DNA of 15,064 nucleotides from JBBQTU01 sp038213005 (GTDB taxonomy: Bacteria; Planctomycetota; Phycisphaerae; Tepidisphaerales; Tepidisphaeraceae): positions 1 to 15,064 of the forward strand of contig JBBQTU010000090.1 in NCBI GenBank assembly GCA_038213005.1, in the 5' to 3' direction. Each line of letters opens with the position of its first letter. Position 1 is the first letter of the stretch. Made by a program: the position numbers and the translations under genes. Positions 13,482 through 15,064 of the stretch are shown here, in pieces. The notes beneath the pieces were generated by a model that searched no databases, was not told where the DNA came from, and saw only the letters and a list, made by a program, of their open reading frames with translations.

Positions 13482-13506
13482 AACAGCCCGCAAGGCGCGG
13501 GTTGTT
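13482..13506 (-). terminator. Probable terminator of hldE
   Basis: AACAGCCCGC and GCGGGTTGTT form a 10-pair stem (one G-U type pair) around AAGGC. It sits 35 bases downstream of the hldE stop on the minus strand, where the stem ends in TGTTTG. It could work for both convergent genes. Confidence 0.5.
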
Positions 13507-13540
13507 GACCAGCGATTCAATCCGCTGCGCGAGAGAGTTC

Positions 13541-15025
13541 TCAGCTCTGATACGCCTCGAGGATTCGCTTGATCACCTGGCTGGTGGAGCGGCCGTCGAT
13601 GAGCGGGGCGAGGCGGATTTCGCCGCCGAAGCTTTCGACCAGACTGGCGCCGACGACCTGGTCCTTGGTGTAGTCGGCGCCTTTGACCAGCACATCGGGG
13701 CGGATGCGTTCCAGGAGCGGGATGGGCGTGTCCTGGTCAAAGACGATGACGTAGTCGATGCTTTCCAGGGCTTCGAGGACGCCGACGCGGTCGGCCTGGT
13801 TGATGATCGGGCGGCGGGGGCCTTTGAGGCGCTGGATGCCGGCGTCGCTGTTGACGCCGACGACCAGGATGTCGCCCTGGGCCTTGGCGAATTTGAAATA
13901 CTGCACGTGGCCCATGTGGACCAGGTCGAAGCAGCCGTTGGTGAAGACGATCTTTCGGCCGGCAGCGCGGTGCTGGTGCAGTTCGGCCAGCAGCGGCTCA
14001 ACCGTGCGGACTTTGCCCAGGTGGCTGCGGGCTTCGAGCAGCAGTTCCTGGATCATCTCGGCCGGGGTGATGGGGATCGAGCCGAAGCGTTCGCATTCCA
14101 GCCCGCCGGCGACGTTGGCGAGGGTGGCCGAGTCTGCCCAGTCGATGCCGGCCGACCGGGCGACCGACAGGGTGGCCAAGAACATGTCGCCGGCGCCGGT
14201 GACATCGTAGACATGGCGCTCGCGCGCCTGGATCCACTGGTGCTTGCCATCGCGCGTGGCGAGGTAGACACCCTGCTTGTCCAAAGTGATGATCGCGGCC
14301 TGCAGGTCGACGTTTTCAAGCAGCCAGTTGGCGGCGGCCGTCCACTGCTGGGGCGTATCCACCGGCAGGCCACTAGCCCGGGCGGCTTCGGGGCGATTGG
14401 GCTTGAGCGCCGTTGCGCCGCGATAGCGGGCGAAACTGGGCAGGGGGCCTGGATCCACCAGCACGGGGATGCCCCGACGCTTGGCCATGGCGATGGCTTC
14501 CTGGCAGAGGTCATCGGTCAGCAGACCCTTGTCGTAGTCTTCAATGCACAGCACCTGGGCCCAGTCCAGGCCAGCGGAGATCTGGGCGACGACCTTTTTC
14601 GCGAGGTCCTGGCCGATGGGCGAGGCATCTTCGTAGTCCAGGCGCATCATCTGTTGCGGGTGGCGGTGCTGGGCCATGCCCACCAGGCGGACCTTGGCGA
14701 CGGTGGGTCGCGAGTCGGTGGAGACCAGCGATGAGACATCGGCGCCGCAGGTGGTGAGCTGCTGCTGGATCTCCCGGCCGGCGAGATCCTGGCCGATCAG
14801 GCCGATGACGCGAACGTTCCCGCCGAGGCTGGCGATCCCGGCGGCAACCCGGCCGGCGCCGCCGAGTGCGGATTCTTCGTGGCTGAAGTGCAGCACGGGG
14901 ACGGGGGCCTCCTGGGCGAGGCGTTGGGCGTTGCCGTAGAGGTAGCGATCGAGCATGAGGTCGCCCAGCAGTAGGACTCGCTGCGCGGCAAACTGGTCGA
15001 CCATTCCTATCAGGTTAGAGGACAT
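13541..15025 (-). CDS. hldE: Bifunctional D-glycero-beta-D-manno-heptose 7-P kinase / heptose 1-P adenylyltransferase
   Basis: Makes the activated heptose (ADP-heptose pathway) for lipopolysaccharide core or other surface glycans. Residues 1 to about 325 are a ribokinase/PfkB kinase: VLLLGDLMLDRYLYG, a substrate loop LGGAGRVAAGI (54-64), CIEDYDKG, RYRGATALKPN, and the ATP/anion-hole motif DVTGAGDMF (274-282). Residues from about 340 to 494 are a cytidylyltransferase-like domain with FTNGCFDLVHMGHVQYF (HxGH at 370-373) and DVLVKGADYTKDQVVG. Length (494) and domain order match E. coli HldE (477). The kinase loop reads GGAGRVA where most relatives have GGAANVA, a change worth noting since that Asn contacts the sugar. 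The ATG at 15025 yields a normal N-terminus without a strong ribosome site. The gene is convergent with trpC. Confidence 0.95.
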   Translation of the reverse strand: MSSNLIGMVDQFAAQRVLLLGDLMLDRYLYGNAQRLAQEAPVPVLHFSHEESALGGAGRVAAGIASLGGNVRVIGLIGQDLAGREIQQQLTTCGADVSSLVSTDSRPTVAKVRLVGMAQHRHPQQMMRLDYEDASPIGQDLAKKVVAQISAGLDWAQVLCIEDYDKGLLTDDLCQEAIAMAKRRGIPVLVDPGPLPSFARYRGATALKPNRPEAARASGLPVDTPQQWTAAANWLLENVDLQAAIITLDKQGVYLATRDGKHQWIQARERHVYDVTGAGDMFLATLSVARSAGIDWADSATLANVAGGLECERFGSIPITPAEMIQELLLEARSHLGKVRTVEPLLAELHQHRAAGRKIVFTNGCFDLVHMGHVQYFKFAKAQGDILVVGVNSDAGIQRLKGPRRPIINQADRVGVLEALESIDYVIVFDQDTPIPLLERIRPDVLVKGADYTKDQVVGASLVESFGGEIRLAPLIDGRSTSQVIKRILEAYQS

Positions 15026-15064
15026 GGTGAGGATTTTACGGGGGGGAAGGGGATTGGGACAGGG

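Noticed and set aside
13466..14734. A 422-codon open frame on the plus strand opposite hldE
   Set aside because: It is fully antisense to the hldE reading frame, is rich in Asp/Gly/Ala/Val as expected from the mirrored codon bias, and has no recognisable domain or ribosome site.

Overview
This 15 kb window is GC-rich bacterial DNA. Protein content points to a planctomycete-like bacterium, probably of the Phycisphaerae kind. This rests on the style of several proteins (Pro/Ala/Thr-rich secreted and membrane proteins, a BatA-type membrane protein next to a small exported protein, an HldE-type heptose enzyme) and on abundant short intergenic repeats. It is an inference from familiarity, not from a marker gene. 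No rRNA, tRNA or CRISPR array was seen.

Left part (1-4.3 kb): pyrimidine synthesis. A class 1B dihydroorotate dehydrogenase gene (pyrD, +) lies at the left edge. After a small gene for a tail-anchored protein with two zinc-ribbon-like Cys clusters, a pyrR-pyrB pair runs on the opposite strand. pyrR and pyrB are 5 bases apart and read as one operon. Just downstream of pyrB are the debris of other genes: a 39-codon ORF that overlaps the pyrB stop, and the C-terminal end of a DHA2/EmrB-type MFS transporter with stops directly upstream.

3.8-6.0 kb: two + strand genes in an apparent operon, a small exported protein of unknown function and a 560-aa membrane protein with the BatA-type N-terminal double membrane segment but no recognisable MIDAS motif.

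6.0-9.3 kb: an accessory, decaying region. It holds a possible ion-channel C-terminal remnant, short hairpins, a two-copy 151-bp tandem repeat, a tyrosine recombinase remnant with three independent lesions (frameshift, nonsense codon, Tyr-to-Phe at the nucleophile position), an AAA/STAND-like ATPase gene directly behind it that is split by a one-base frameshift at a C run, and then a repeat-rich stretch including a MITE/REP-like inverted repeat. This looks like the residue of an integrated element with a single ATPase cargo gene.

9.3-15.0 kb: housekeeping or envelope genes. A CPBP (CAAX-type) membrane protease gene and a 703-aa membrane-anchored protein of unknown function lie in tandem on the minus strand. 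Divergent from them is trpC (indole-3-glycerol phosphate synthase). Convergent with trpC is hldE, a bifunctional sugar kinase/nucleotidyltransferase for ADP-heptose, which implies a heptose-containing lipopolysaccharide or other surface glycan. Hairpins between trpC and hldE fit transcription terminators.

I found no clearly new multi-gene system. The best leads are the integrase remnant plus split ATPase, the repeat families, and the unknown exported and zinc-ribbon proteins.
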